In this document: piece after piece, positions 11,301 through 22,079 of the stretch
How the letters are laid out: every line of letters begins with the position of its first letter
Position numbering within the stretch: position 1 is the first letter of the stretch
Assembly (NCBI GenBank): GCA_947471745.1
Contig: CANJKZ010000010.1
Location: forward strand, 3,831,501-3,895,500
DNA from: Closterium sp. Naga37s-1
Taxonomy: Eukaryota; Streptophyta; Zygnematophyceae; Desmidiales; Closteriaceae
Direction: 5' to 3'
Length of the DNA stretch: 64,000 nucleotides
The notes under the pieces: model-generated
Databases searched by the model: none
The model's input: the letters and a program-made list of their open reading frames with translations, nothing else
Told to the model about the DNA's origin: nothing
Translations under genes and position numbers: made by a program

Positions 11301-12399
11301 TGGTGACGGAAATGACAGCGGTGGTGTCAGATGTACGGACAAACGAGAGCTTTGTCTGTTGATACCGTTGCGCGGAGAGTTTTTGGCTCGGTGGTCCTTT
11401 GCGGGTCGTCCCAGCCGCCTTAGAGCACTCCCCTTGCGTGCGAATCGGCGGTGGCACGGGGACGTTGTCAACCACGACCGGTGCAGCTGTCACGGGAGAA
11501 GGCACGGGTGGCTGGGACGGCGACGGGAGGGGATCAGCTGCGGCAGCGGCAGCGGAATCAGCTAGTGTTGGTTTCGGCGGTGGTGGAGGCTGAACAGGCC
11601 TACTACGCAATAAATCCAGGCCCGTCAACCCTACGGTCGGGCCGGGCGGGCTAGGTATGGCGGGGGCTTCACCATCGCCCGCCGGCGATGGGTCAGCCAT
11701 GGACGGTAATTTGCGGCAAAAATAACGCAGACATACGGCGTCGAGCAGCTAGGCAAGTTACGGGGAAAAACAAAGATTGTTGGCGTTCTGGCTGGGGTTT
11801 GGTTGAGAGACGAGAACAGGCTGGAGGGGATGGAGGAAGAGACAGAACAGAACATCACAATCTTCCCAACCCCAGACACATGGCGCGTCGACCACAGGAG
11901 TCGCGGCGTATGCGCTGGCACAAGCATCTTGCAAAGTTGGATAAGGGACAAGTTTCATGGCTAGGTGGGAAGCACGTGCCACCAGCATCTTGCATTGTTG
12001 GCCGTGTTTTTCAAGCGTGTTAAGTCAGCGGCGCACTGTGATTGGAAGATGTTACAGCATTATTGTGGTTCCGGGCTGGGCGCGGTGTGGTGTTGCGCCA
12101 CCCAGGCAAAAATAAACAGTGCGACAGTCACGGAGCGTAATTTACGCTGTACCAGGTCGGTGGTTGGGTACACTAGGCCCGGGGAAAATGCAGTATTCGC
12201 GTCAGGACGAGTCTCGACACTATCCTGACTCATCAGGGCTGTACCTACAGCGCTATCCTGAGGGCCCAGTATGAAAAATTACCATTATACTGATACTACA
12301 GGACAGAAATTTGCATTATGCTGTTTTTACAGGAGAGGCACTAAACACCTATCCTGAATTCAGGAGAATCAGGATAAATTCCTGATAACGTAGGCCCTG
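8375..12399 (-). mobile_element. hAT DNA transposon, complete, 4,025 bp
   Basis: The element runs from CAGGGCCT at 8375 to AGGCCCTG ending at 12399, giving 8-bp terminal inverted repeats of the CAGGG type common in hAT elements. It is flanked by a perfect 8-bp target duplication, AGTGCCAA, at 8367-8374 and 12400-12407. Subterminal regions on both sides hold several copies of tatcctga-like motifs (8503-8540, 12221-12366), as expected for transposase binding. Inside is one spliced transposase gene on the minus strand. Intact ends, perfect target duplication and an open transposase suggest a recent, possibly autonomous insertion. Confidence 0.93.
8612..11700 (-). CDS. hAT transposase (ZNF862/DUF4371-like), five exons
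   Basis: My exon model is 11700-10757, 10672-10283, 10194-9825, 9723-9258 and 9147-8612. All junctions are GT-AG and in phase, predicting 901 residues with no internal stop. The N-terminus is Pro-rich. A zinc-finger-like CTVCMDY...H...H segment precedes the catalytic region. LSCDESTD and GISTDGAPVMLGG carry the Asp residues expected in hAT/DUF4371 catalytic domains, with a CHCIAHR motif after them. Near the C-terminus PLSTVECERGFS is the hallmark of the hAT dimerisation region. The tail is very acidic. The start ATG at 11700 is the first in the open frame. The protein would cut and paste the surrounding 8375-12399 element. Confidence 0.88.
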
Positions 12400-12532
12400 A
12401 GTGCCAACCTGGAACCGCATACTAGAGTAGGTGCTTGCACGTTCTCCTTGAACAACGTTCTTTATGGACAACGTTCTCGTAGAACGTTCTCGCACACGTC
12501 ACTATGTTTCCTATAAGGTTCATGTTGTATCT

Positions 12533-12725
12533 GTTGTAATCTATCAATTAATCAATTACTTTCCTTTCGTTACTGGATACCAAGCCTATTGCTGCATACT
12601 AAGCATACTGTTTTCCAAATACCAGTATCCGGTTTCCAGCAAGTCCGTACACGGAAACCTCGCACTTCACTCTTCGATCGTGCAACTCTGCGCCTAGTCT
12701 CTCCCTTAATCGCCTATTCTCCGCA
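12533..12725 (+). repeat. Putative 5' LTR of a Copia element
   Basis: The stretch begins TGTTGTAATC and ends CCGCA. TGGTGCGGTGAGCG follows at once, a plausible primer-binding site. The same junction (CTCCGCATGGTGCAGTGAGCG, minus strand) occurs in front of the related gag at 27,644. The outer (left) boundary is a guess from TG...CA ends and from partial similarity to the minus-strand copy. Confidence 0.5.
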
Positions 12726-12822
12726 TGGTGCGGTGAGCGTGGACGCATACGCGAACTTCAGATAGCCTCGAATACGATTGACGAAGTTGTCAACCTTGAG
12801 CCGGCAGCCACTTCGATTCCGT

Positions 12823-13984
12823 ATGGTTGGCGAGGGCGCCACTACGGAAGTCATGGACCTGGAGGCGCAGGTCGCTGCTTTGAGGGAGCGCCACAGTCGT
12901 GGCGAAATCAGCGACGCGGATCTGGAGTTGATGATCGAAGGAGCTCGTTCGACGTGGGCTCGCGATCACCCACCTCCTCGCGCTGAGGCGGAAATTGAGT
13001 CCGCTTCTCCTAGTGCTGAAGGCGAAAACGTCAACATCGATGGCAATGAAGGCGCAAGAGTGACGCGCGGTGAACTACGAGGGGCCGTCATAGTGCACAC
13101 CACGAGCGTCGGTGGAACGCAAGCACAAGTCCTTCGGTCAGCCGCTGCAGCGAGTGTGCGTAGTGACGCGCATGGTCGTCGCAACCCTGCACGACCAAGT
13201 GGTGGCAGACCCTCTTGGACGGCAAATGCGTCAACCGTACGCGATGGTGGAATTGCTCCGGAATACGGATACTTCAAGTTCTCGCCCGACAAGATCGTCG
13301 TGCCAAAACTACTTGAAGGGCGTCATGACTTGACAACGTGGGTCGAGTCTATTGAACCGCAGTTGGAGATCGCGCAGCTGAAGAAGTTCGTAGACGACAC
13401 GGTGGAGGTGCCGCCTGAAGATGACGCTGGGCGACGCGCACAGTTTCATTCCGCACAGCTGTTGACGTTTATGGTCATCTCAAGATGTTGCTCGCCGGTC
13501 GTCCAAGTTGCAATGAAGCCATGCCGTCTCCGGGTGGACGCTGGTTTTCAAGCTTGGCAATTCATTATGAAGACCTACAAAGCAACGGATGACCTTTACA
13601 TCGGCCAGCTGGAGCAACGGTTCACAAATCTGGAGATGGGGGAGCACAAAAGCGCAACCGCATACTGCAATCGCGCACAACAGATTCTTGCAGATCTGCG
13701 GATGGCTGGCGTGGACTACTCAATGTCTTCGTACGTCACGCATGTCATCAAAGGTCTGCCTGCAAGCTACAATCTCCTTCGACGCATGGTGAAACTCCCA
13801 GGTGTGCGGGAAGAGCTCGACGAGGATACGCTTTCGAGCTACATCATTGAAGAGGAGTTCACACTTGAATCCGAGCGGCGCAAAGAGCAGCTTCTCCCTC
13901 AAGTCAACTATGTCGTGTCGAAGCAGCAGTGGCAGCAACAGAAGTGGGCGAAATCGCGCGGAGGAGGTGACAATGACAAACAAG
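12823..13984 (+). CDS. Copia Gag (UBN2 type), family C, 3'-truncated
   Basis: The frame opens at the ATG at 12823 (MVGEGATTEV) and encodes a Copia-type capsid region: GIAPEYGYFKFSPDKI, TTWVESIEPQLEIAQL, TDDLYIGQLEQRFTNLEMGE, AYCNRAQQILADLRMAGVDY and KGLPASYNLLRRM. These align motif by motif with the minus-strand gag at 26-27.5 kb, so both belong to one family. After about 13,980 the frame enters a GC-rich tandem repeat and no longer resembles Gag. Downstream coding sequence (from about 14.6 kb) belongs to a different Copia family, so the element is chimeric or built of nested fragments. Confidence 0.8.
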
Positions 13985-14600
13985 TCAACCGCTGTCGCGG
14001 CCTTGCCCTGCCGCCGTCGCGGCCCTGCCCTGCCGCGGTCGCGCCCCTACCCTGCAGGAGCTGTCGCGGCGACGCCCTGCCGCTGTCGCGGCCCCGCCCT
14101 GCCGCTGTCGCGGCCCCGCCCTGCCGCTGTCGTGGCCCCGCCCTGCCGCCGACGCGGCCCCGACCTGCCGCTGTCGCGGCCCTGCCCTGCCGTAGTCCCG
14201 GCCCTGCCCTACCGCCGACGCGGCCCTGCCCTGCCGTCGCCGCCGTCGTGCGCCTACCCTGCCGCCGCCCGCCGAGCACCGGCCCTGCTCGCCCGTCGAG
14301 CGCCTGCCCTACCTGCCCCTGGCGAGCACCTGCCCTACCCGTGCTTCCCGCGCGCCTGCCTTACTAGCGCGCTGCCGCGCCAGCCTGCCTGCCGCGCCTG
14401 CCCGCCAGCCGAGCCGCGCCGCCCAGCTGAGCCGCGCCGCTCAGCCGAGCCGCGCCGCTCTGCCGGGCCGAGCCTCCCAGCCGAGCCGCGTCGCGCTGCC
14501 GGGGTGTGCCGCCCTGCTCTACTGAGCTGCACTGCCCTTCCCGCGCTACTACTGCTGCTACTGCTCCTACTGCTGTTACTACTGCTACTGCTGCTACTGG
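13985..14600. repeat. GC-rich tandem repeat between two Copia pieces
   Basis: A roughly 20-bp unit close to gccctgccgctgtcgcggcc repeats to about 14,240. Other C/G-rich low-complexity runs and a ctgctact microsatellite (about 14,550-14,595) follow. It lies exactly at the junction between family C gag and family B sequence and may have mediated the join. Confidence 0.8.
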
Positions 14601-15697
14601 CGGTGGCCAGATGCAGCTCCAGCGACGTCCGCGCGAGTCCCTCACGCCCCAGCAGCTTCGTGAGTGGTACGCTAGTTGGGGTTGTGGCGGTGGCCGTCGT
14701 GGCAGTCTCCCTGGAGCTGGTCGGTCGGGAGCTTCTGGCAGTGGCCAGATGTAGCTGCAGCGGCGTCCGCGAGAGGCACTTACGCCCCAGCAGCTTCGTG
14801 AGTGGTACGCTCAGAGTAGAGGGTCTCGGAGTACCGTTCGCTGCCCGTACGTCATTCGCACAGGTGATCGGGCTGGTCAGGCTTGCGGGACGGTTGGTCA
14901 CACACAGTCTCGCTGCTTCGCCCGTCTGAGCGACGCCTGGCGTACCGAGTTTGGCGACGAGACTGAGCTCCCCACATGTCTGCAGCTGCTTAGGCAGAGG
15001 GTCAATATCTTTGCTCTTGACTATGATGCTATTCTCACTGCCATGTATGCATTGCCTATTAGTGCTGCGGGTGCCTGTTACCTATGTGTACCGCCTGGCC
15101 CAGGTATAGAGTCTGCTGCTCTAGGTGCTGGTGAGGCTGCTGCTCTAGGTGCTAGTGCGTCTCCTGCTCTAGGTGCTGGTGAGGCTGCTGCTCTAGGTGC
15201 TAGTGAGTCTACTACTCCAGGTGCTGGTGAGTTTGCTCTCTCTGGCACTGCACCGGCTGAGGCCTTGCACACCTTCACACTTGACTCAGGTGCTTCCCGC
15301 TCCTTCTTTCGCGACAGCACCACACTCACGCCGCTCAGTCGGCCGGTTGCAGTCTCCCTGGCAGACCCCTCTGGGGGCCCAGTCCTTGTGCACACGGTCC
15401 TGCCGTGTCCGGCGGTCCCGTCTGGCTCACTGTCGGGTCTTCACCTCCCCTCGTTCTCTACGAACTTGGTGAGCGGAGCTGACCTCCAGGACCAGTGGGT
15501 TGACCAGTTCACTCCTGGAGGTCAGCGCATGACCCACTGTACGTGCTCCCGGACGGGTCGGCACCTGGCCACGTTTACCCGTGCGCCTGGCTCGAGCCTG
15601 TACACACTGACTACTGTGTCCCCCTACTCGTGTCGCGCTTTGTCGCACCAGACCGTCCTTTGACACGATCGTCTTGGTCACCCCTCGGTGCAGCGCC
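14601..15697 (+). pseudogene. Copia family B: Gag end, protease, pre-integrase
   Basis: Pieces in + frames match the intact-looking element at 31-36.9 kb: LTPQQLREWY (present twice, about 148 bp apart), a Cys/His segment with VIRTGDRAG, the protease motif FTLDSGASRSFF at about 15,280 and the pre-integrase segment up to ALSHQTVL. A stop interrupts just after that, and the sequence is cut at 15697 by a younger Copia insertion; it resumes at 22080. Stops and frame changes make it non-functional. Confidence 0.8.
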
Positions 15698-15828
15698 TGT
15701 TACGATAAGAATGAATTGATAGAAAATGTGAAGTACAACCCTAGATATAGCAAACCCTAATCATGCAAGTAAGTAGAAACGTAACACCTAGACTAACCTA
15801 AACAACACATATAAAATATATGTTGACA
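15698..15828 (-). repeat. Copia A 3' LTR
   Basis: This 131-bp terminal repeat is identical by eye to 21949-22079. In element sense the polypurine tract lies immediately before it. Confidence 0.95.
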
Positions 15829-16044
15829 CACCCCCATAGTCTAGGTGACGGAAGTCCTGTAGAAACAACAAGAGCAAGCAACGGTCACAAGACCAGTCTA
15901 CAAGAACAAGACAAATCTCAGGGTGGAGCTCAAAGTCACCACACACTCCGAGAGCAAGCAAGGGGCCACAAGGCCAGTCCACATGCAGGTACATAGCAAA
16001 TATAAAGAGATGCAAGAGTACAAGACATGCAGAACAAGGCATCT

Positions 16045-18622
16045 CTAAGCAAGCAAGTGAGGACGGGCAGGCACAAGGCCAAGCTGGGTGCAGAAACGCT
16101 GGTGGTCACAAGGCGGCAACGCCTTGGTGAAGATATCTGCCGTGTTGGCCTCAGAGACCACACGTCGAACGAGTGCCTGTCCACGCTGCTGCAACTCACG
16201 CAGAAGGAAGTAACGAAGCTGGATGTGCTTCGCCTTCCCAACCAGTCGGGGCTCCTCACACAACAGGACAGCAGACCTGTTGTCGGCGAACAAGACTGGG
16301 GGAGAGCGAGGCCGCTCACCAAGGTCGGTGAGAAGGAAAGACAGCCAGCGAAGCTCCTGAGCGGCCATGGCCGCAGCGTACACCTCTGCCTCACAGCTGG
16401 AACCGGCGACAGACGACGCCCGAGTCGACCGCCACGAAACAGCACCTGCCCCGAGGCTAAAGGAGTACCCCTGTGTAGACCGACGCGTCTCCGCGTCGTC
16501 GTCCCACGACGAGTCCGAGTAACCTGTGAGTGTAACTGGCTGCTTCCCTCCAAGGACAAGTCCCATGCCTGATGTACTCGCCACATACTTCGCCACCCTC
16601 TTAGCAGCGTACCAGTGGGAAGGTCGGTGTCTCCCAGGCGCAACAAAGCGCGCAAGGACGCTAAGAGGGTAAGCTAGGTCTGGGCGAGTACAGGTCATCA
16701 GGTACATGAGACAACCCACCAGCTCAGGATATCAAATGACTCGTCCGAAGGTGGAGCCGTGAGCCCATGATCCACACCAAGAGGGGTGAGCTGTACCTTG
16801 GAGAACGGGAAGCGAAACCGCGTGAGGATCTGCTCGACCATATGCGACTGAGTCAGCGTAATGGTGCGAGCTGCCCTGTCCCTGGTGATCTGCAGGCCAA
16901 GGTAGTGCTGCAGCTCACCAAGGTCAGTGCAAGTGTGTCTCCTCTGCAGTTCCTCCTTCACGGAGGCCAGCGCGCGTCGGTCGGGAGTGGCGAACACTAG
17001 GTCGTCGACGTAGACCAGGACAAAGAACGGGGTCGAGCTACGGCGAACGAACAGTGACGGGTCAGCAGACGACGGAAAGAAGTCAAGAGCTGCAAGGGTC
17101 GAGCGAAGTGTGTCGTGCCACTCACGTGGGGCCTGACGCAGGCCGTAGACTGGTCGACGCAGCTGCCACTGGGTCCCAGGTGGGAAAGAGCCAGTGAAGC
17201 CAGGCGGGCGACGCAGCCAGATCTGCTCGTGCAGGCTCCCCTGAAGGAACGCGGTGGAAAAGTCCAAGGAGTGCAACTCGTAGTCGCGCTGGGCTGCAAT
17301 ATGCAGCAACACCCGAAGAGTACTCATCTTCGGGGTGGGAGCGAAGGTCTGGAAGAAGTCCACCCCCTCTCGCTGACTGAAGCCTCTCGCAACATAGCGT
17401 GCCTTGAACACAGGTGGTGATCCAGGCGGCCGCTTCACCTTGTAGAGCCATCGGCCACTGACGACATTCGTCCCAAGTGGTGGGACTGCGTCGACGTAAG
17501 TGCCTGTGGACCTATAAGATGCCATCTCTGCCTCCTCAGCTGCTATCCAGAACGAAGCCCAGGGTCCCGAGACCGCCTCGGCGTGAGTGCGAGGGATCGG
17601 GATGTCAAGGGCGTCTGGATCCCCCTCAGGGGCAAGCAGCATGGCGCAGAGATGAGGAACAACGGCCGCAAGAAAACCAAGCTCGAACTGCCTGTCCTCT
17701 ACGACCTCCAGGGGAAAGACAGGAGCACCCCCAGAGGACGGAGAACGTGCAGGGCCACTCACCAAGTGAGCGGCGTAGTCAAGGCGGTGGGAAGAGGCAA
17801 AGCCAGAGACAGTGGTAACAAGTGCTGAGACAGACGACAGAGGTGCAGTCGGGTGAGTGACCAACGCGGACAAAACACGGGAGACGACAGGACGGGAGGC
17901 ACGGAGGTAGTCGGACAACGGGTCGTGAAGCACAGTGAGGGACGACTCAGGGGGCTGTGGAAGGACAGGAGGAGGTGGAACACGAGAGCGGAGAACAAGG
18001 TGAAACGGACCGTCTGCACGGTAACGGGACCGACGGGGCTGTGGAGACACAGCACGACTGAGGGGAGGACGACGAGTCCACTGGGAGGAGGAAAGGGACT
18101 CAACTGGTGGAACAGGAGGGGACGACAGGGGACCACGAACAAAGCGTGCAGGTGCTGGGTCGGGGAGGTCGCGTAGTCGCAGTCGCTGCTGCTCCGCCTC
18201 CTCTGGCGTCTGCTGCGACGGTACCGGCCCCTGCTGCTGCTCCTGTGGCTCTGCCTCTGCCCTCTCCTGCTGCGGCTGCAGCTGTACCCGCTGCTGCGAC
18301 CGGGACTCCTGCGCTACCCTCTCCTGCTGCTGCCGTGACTCCTCCTCTACTCTCTCCTGCTGCGTCTGTAACTGCACCTGCTGCTGCGGGTGGGACTCCT
18401 GCTCTACCCTCTCCTGGTGCGGCCGTGACTGCTCCTCTACTCTCTCCTGCTGTGTCTGTAACTGCACCTGCTGCTGCGGGCGGGACTCCTGCTCTACCCT
18501 CTCCTGGTGCGGCCGTGACTCTTCCTCTACCCTCTCCTGCTGCGGCTGCAGCTGCACCCGCTGCTGCGACCGGGACTCCTGCGCTACCCTCTCGTGCTGC
18601 TGCTGTGACTCCTCCTCTACTC

Positions 18623-18663
<41 letters not shown>

Positions 18664-20720
18664 GCCCTCTCAAATTGCTCACGCTCCTCCCTCTCCAACC
18701 GGAGGAGACGCTGCTCACGGGTCAGGAAACGTACAGTGCGCGGTGTAGGCGCCACAGTGCGAGTGCCTCCAGCTCCAGCACCCCCAGAACCAGCACCTCC
18801 ACCACCGACACCCCCGGGGCCTCCAGTACCTCCCGCAGGAACACCCCCAGGCTCCGCAGCAACCGACCGCAGAGAAGAAGGAGGAGGAAACTGCGGGACG
18901 GACGGGAAGCCAGGGGGTGAGGCAGGGCGAGGCCGCCGAGTCGAGGCTGCCGTGTCCTCCACAGGAGTGACCTCCACGCCCACAACCCCTGCACCCCAAG
19001 AGCCGACACCACCAGCTCCTGCAGCCCCAGTACCCTCACCCTCCGCAACTGCACCTCCCGCACCCCCAGACACGACAGGGACTGGACGCTGCGGGGGGGA
19101 AGACTGCGGAGTGATGTGCGACACACCTGACGGGGCAGGACGCGAAGGGGGGGGGGCTACCGGGGCGACTGGTGGGGGCTCAAGGGTGAGGAACAGCGGG
19201 GGGAAAAAGGCCCGAGTACCTCGGTGGGGGCGACTCCTGTAGTAACAGACAGACTCGTCGAACGTGACGTCCTGCGAAGCGAAGAACTGGTAGGTGACCG
19301 GGTCGTAGAACACCCAGCCGGAGGCGTCCAAAGGGAAGCCAAGAAAGACGCAGGCACGAGTGCGCGGAGACAACTTGTTCGCGCCAGGGGCGCGAACGTG
19401 AGCCAGACAACCCCAGACGCGGAAGTCAGCTGCTACGCCCGGAGAACCTGTCCAAAGGGAGACCGGCGTCACCCTTGGCCGTGCGTCACTGGGCCACAGG
19501 TTCAGGTGGTGCGCGGCGTAGCGGACTGCCTGGGGCCACAAGAACTGGGGGGCACCGGCATGGCACATGGAGGTCCGGGCAACCTCCATGACCAGGCCGA
19601 TGCGTCGCTCGGCTACCCCGTTCTGCTGCGGTGATGCTGGTAGCGTGTAAGACTGGATGATCCCCCGACCCTGACAGAACGTCTCCAGGCGAGTGGAAGA
19701 AAACTCACCACCACGGTCCGAGTGTAGGCGAAGCCCACACAGGCCCTAGGCGCCACCCCACGCTAGTAGCCACGGCTCGAGGACGGTAGGCACGTCGGCC
19801 TTCCGTCGCAAGGGGAAAACCGTGGTGTAGCGGGAGTAGTCGTCCACCACAATCAGGAAGTAGCGCTCCTGACGTGGGCCAAGGACCGGAGAGGGGCCCC
19901 AGACGTCCAAGTGCAGGGTCTCGAAGGGAGCCGTGGTGGGGGGGAACGAGGAGGAGTGAGGGGCAGCGCGCTGCCGACCCTCGACGCAAGGAGTGCACAG
20001 CGGCGCAGGCGAGCGGGGAAGCGGTGCAAGCGACCCTGGGAGACCTGAGACCAGACGGTAACGTGCCATCCTACTGAGACGCGGGAACGACGGGTGACCT
20101 AGACGGTGGTGCCAGAGGACCGACGGGTGGGTGAGGGACCGACAGTCACACGACACAGCAGCTACCTGACCTGACCTGACCTGACCCGACTCAGTGTGGT
20201 GGGACCCAGTGTGTAGTGAGTACAGACCAGATCCCGGCTCTCTGTGGAATGTGGCCAGGGGCGCCCCAGTGGCACCGACAGTGCAGGAGGAAACAGGCTC
20301 GTCCAGTGGGAAAGTAGTGACTACGCCTAGGTCGTGAAGGTGACTGACACCCACCAGGTTCCTAGAGAACGAGGGGGTGTAGTAACCTGTAAGAAAACCT
20401 GAGGGAGCCGCCGGACACGGAAGAGTGGTGGTGCTGCTAGCAACTACACGTCCCACAGAGGGGTCAGCCAAGGCGACAGTGACTGGAGTGCGCAGTGGTG
20501 TGAGGTCGGTACAGTCGCGAAAGAAACAGCTGGACGCTCCAGAATCTAGGGTGAAGGAAAGCTGTGCAGTCTGTGGGGTCGCACCCGAACCAGCTACAAA
20601 GGCTAGTGCTAGACTAGTGGTAGCTGCAGCTTCTACACAAAGACCCTCAGAGGCGCCGGGACTGGAAACAACACACGCACCAAGACTGGAAACACAGGTC
20701 TCTACTCGTGCAGCCGGAAA
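16045..20720 (-). pseudogene. Copia A pol: protease, integrase, RT, RNase H
   Basis: In element order: a Cys/His knuckle-like segment near 20,870-20,790; protease FTLDSGASSCFF near 20,550; pre-integrase WHHRLGHPSF and the integrase start LHLDVWGP (19746-20471); integrase motifs SDRGGEF and SPQQNGVAER; an extended Pro/Gln-rich linker with a poly-Gln run from a CTG microsatellite at 18,630-18,662; RT with YVDDLVFAT (ORF 16698-19589); and RNase H with CEAEVYAAAM and FTKALPPCDHQRF (16045-16719). Frames break near 19,745 (shortened integrase) and near 16,720 (RT to RNase H junction, bases missing relative to element B). The protein is therefore not made as one chain. Confidence 0.85.
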
Positions 20721-20949
20721 GGGTCCTAGACCAGGCAGGTGAGACTCAACTGGTGCAGTAGTGCGCTGGCGAAGGCGCGAAGGCCAGTGCGGTGTAATAG
20801 CGTGAGGACCAAAACGCTCACGGTGGAGGTCGTCGAGTCGACGGTAGCAGCTGGACGCAGTGTGGTCAGGACTCCAGCAGGTAGTGCCAGCACCAGGGCC
20901 TGTCAGGGCCCGGTACCCGCAGGGGCCGACGTCTCGCCCACTGCTAGCT

Positions 20950-21937
20950 GAGCCACTGCTGGGGGCGCCACACTTTGCTGCTGGTGCGCTGGGGGCAGCC
21001 TATGCTGCTGCTGGTGTAGCTGGCGGCAGTGTAATCGGCTGGGGCTACTGACGGCGGGTGTGGTAGATCGTGGGGAGGCAGGTTTCAGGTGGGGAAGCTG
21101 TTAAGGCAGCGGGCTACGGGTGAGGCGGCGGTTCTGTGCAGTTCTGTGCGGTTATGTGCAGTACTGTGCGGTTCTGTGAGGTTCAATGCGGTGGAGAGGA
21201 CTGGGTGGGGCAGCTGATTCCGGGTGAGGTGCCTGGAACGGGTGGGGCAGCAGGTTTCCAGGTGGGGCGGCGGTTGTCAGGTCTGGGGCGGTGGTTTTCA
21301 GGTGGGGAAGCTGTTAAGGCGGCGGTTCTGTGCGGTTCTGTGCAGTTATGTGCAGTTCTGTGCGGTTCAATGCGGTGGAGAGGACTGGGTGGGGCGGCTG
21401 ATCCCGGGTGAGGTGCCTGGAACGGGTGGGGCAGCAGGTTTCCAGGTGGGGCGGCGGTTGTCAGGTCTGGGGCGGCGGTTTTCAGGTCTGGGGCGGCGGG
21501 TTTCCAAGTTCGGCGGCGGTTTTCAGGTCTGTAATGGCGGGTTTTCAGGTCTGGGGGGCGGTTAAGACGGTGGGCTGCACGTGCGCGCGGCCGTACGTAC
21601 TAGCGCGAAGCTGCGGGTGCGACTAAGGCTGCGCGCGCAGCTACGCGCGTTCGTCTGCTGCGCGCTAGAGGGCTGGGGGGAAACGCGCGGGGTAAAACGA
21701 GTGGGGCGCGGGGCAGAAAACGAGTGACGCACGGCAAAAACGGGTGGGGCGCAGGGCAGAAACGGGTGACGCGCGATGTCGACGGGGGGGCGCGACCTAC
21801 TCGGGCTCTACGGGGCAGGGCGCTTCGGGCTATGGGTCGCTACGAGGCGCGCGGGTGGTGGGCCCATAGACTATCGAGAGAAATTTCGCCTAAGGGAAAA
21901 AAATCGCCTAGGGGAAAAATCGCCTAAGGGAAACCTA
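20950..21937. repeat. Repeats in place of Gag in Copia A
   Basis: Between the 5' LTR and protease, where Gag should lie, I find no Gag motifs. Two near-identical blocks (about 21,130-21,330 and 21,325-21,520) are rich in gttctgtgcagt and ggtggggcggcggttttcagg motifs. Other G-rich repeats extend to the primer site. Confidence 0.8.
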
Positions 21938-21948
21938 GCTCTATACCA
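21938..21948 (-). other. Copia A primer-binding site
   Basis: In element sense the bases directly after the 5' LTR read TGGTATAGAGC. This resembles the plant Copia site TGGTATCAGAGC that pairs with the 3' end of initiator Met-tRNA, with one base missing. Confidence 0.75.
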
Positions 21949-22079
21949 TGTTACGATAAGAATGAATTGATAGAAAATGTGAAGTACAACCCTAGATATA
22001 GCAAACCCTAATCATGCAAGTAAGTAGAAACGTAACACCTAGACTAACCTAAACAACACATATAAAATATATGTTGACA
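21949..22079 (-). repeat. Copia A 5' LTR
   Basis: This is the 5' copy of the 131-bp terminal repeat (element on the minus strand). It presumably carries the promoter. Confidence 0.95.

Larger units (their letters stand above)
15698..22079 (-). mobile_element. Copia element A, young insertion, 6,382 bp
   Basis: Two 131-bp LTRs (15698-15828 and 21949-22079), identical by eye and with TG...CA ends, bound the element. The 5-bp target duplication GCGCC lies at 15693-15697 and 22080-22084. Coding is on the minus strand, so the right LTR is the 5' one. The primer-binding site is TGGTATAGAGC, next to the right LTR. A G-rich polypurine tract (ATGGGGGTG in element sense) abuts the left LTR. Pol is present but broken and the Gag region is replaced by repeats, so recent movement must have used proteins from other elements. 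Confidence 0.95.

Noticed and set aside
20950-21937. A hidden Gag ORF in Copia A
   Set aside because: No Gag motif seen in any frame; the stretch is made of two near-identical repeat blocks and G-rich repeats.
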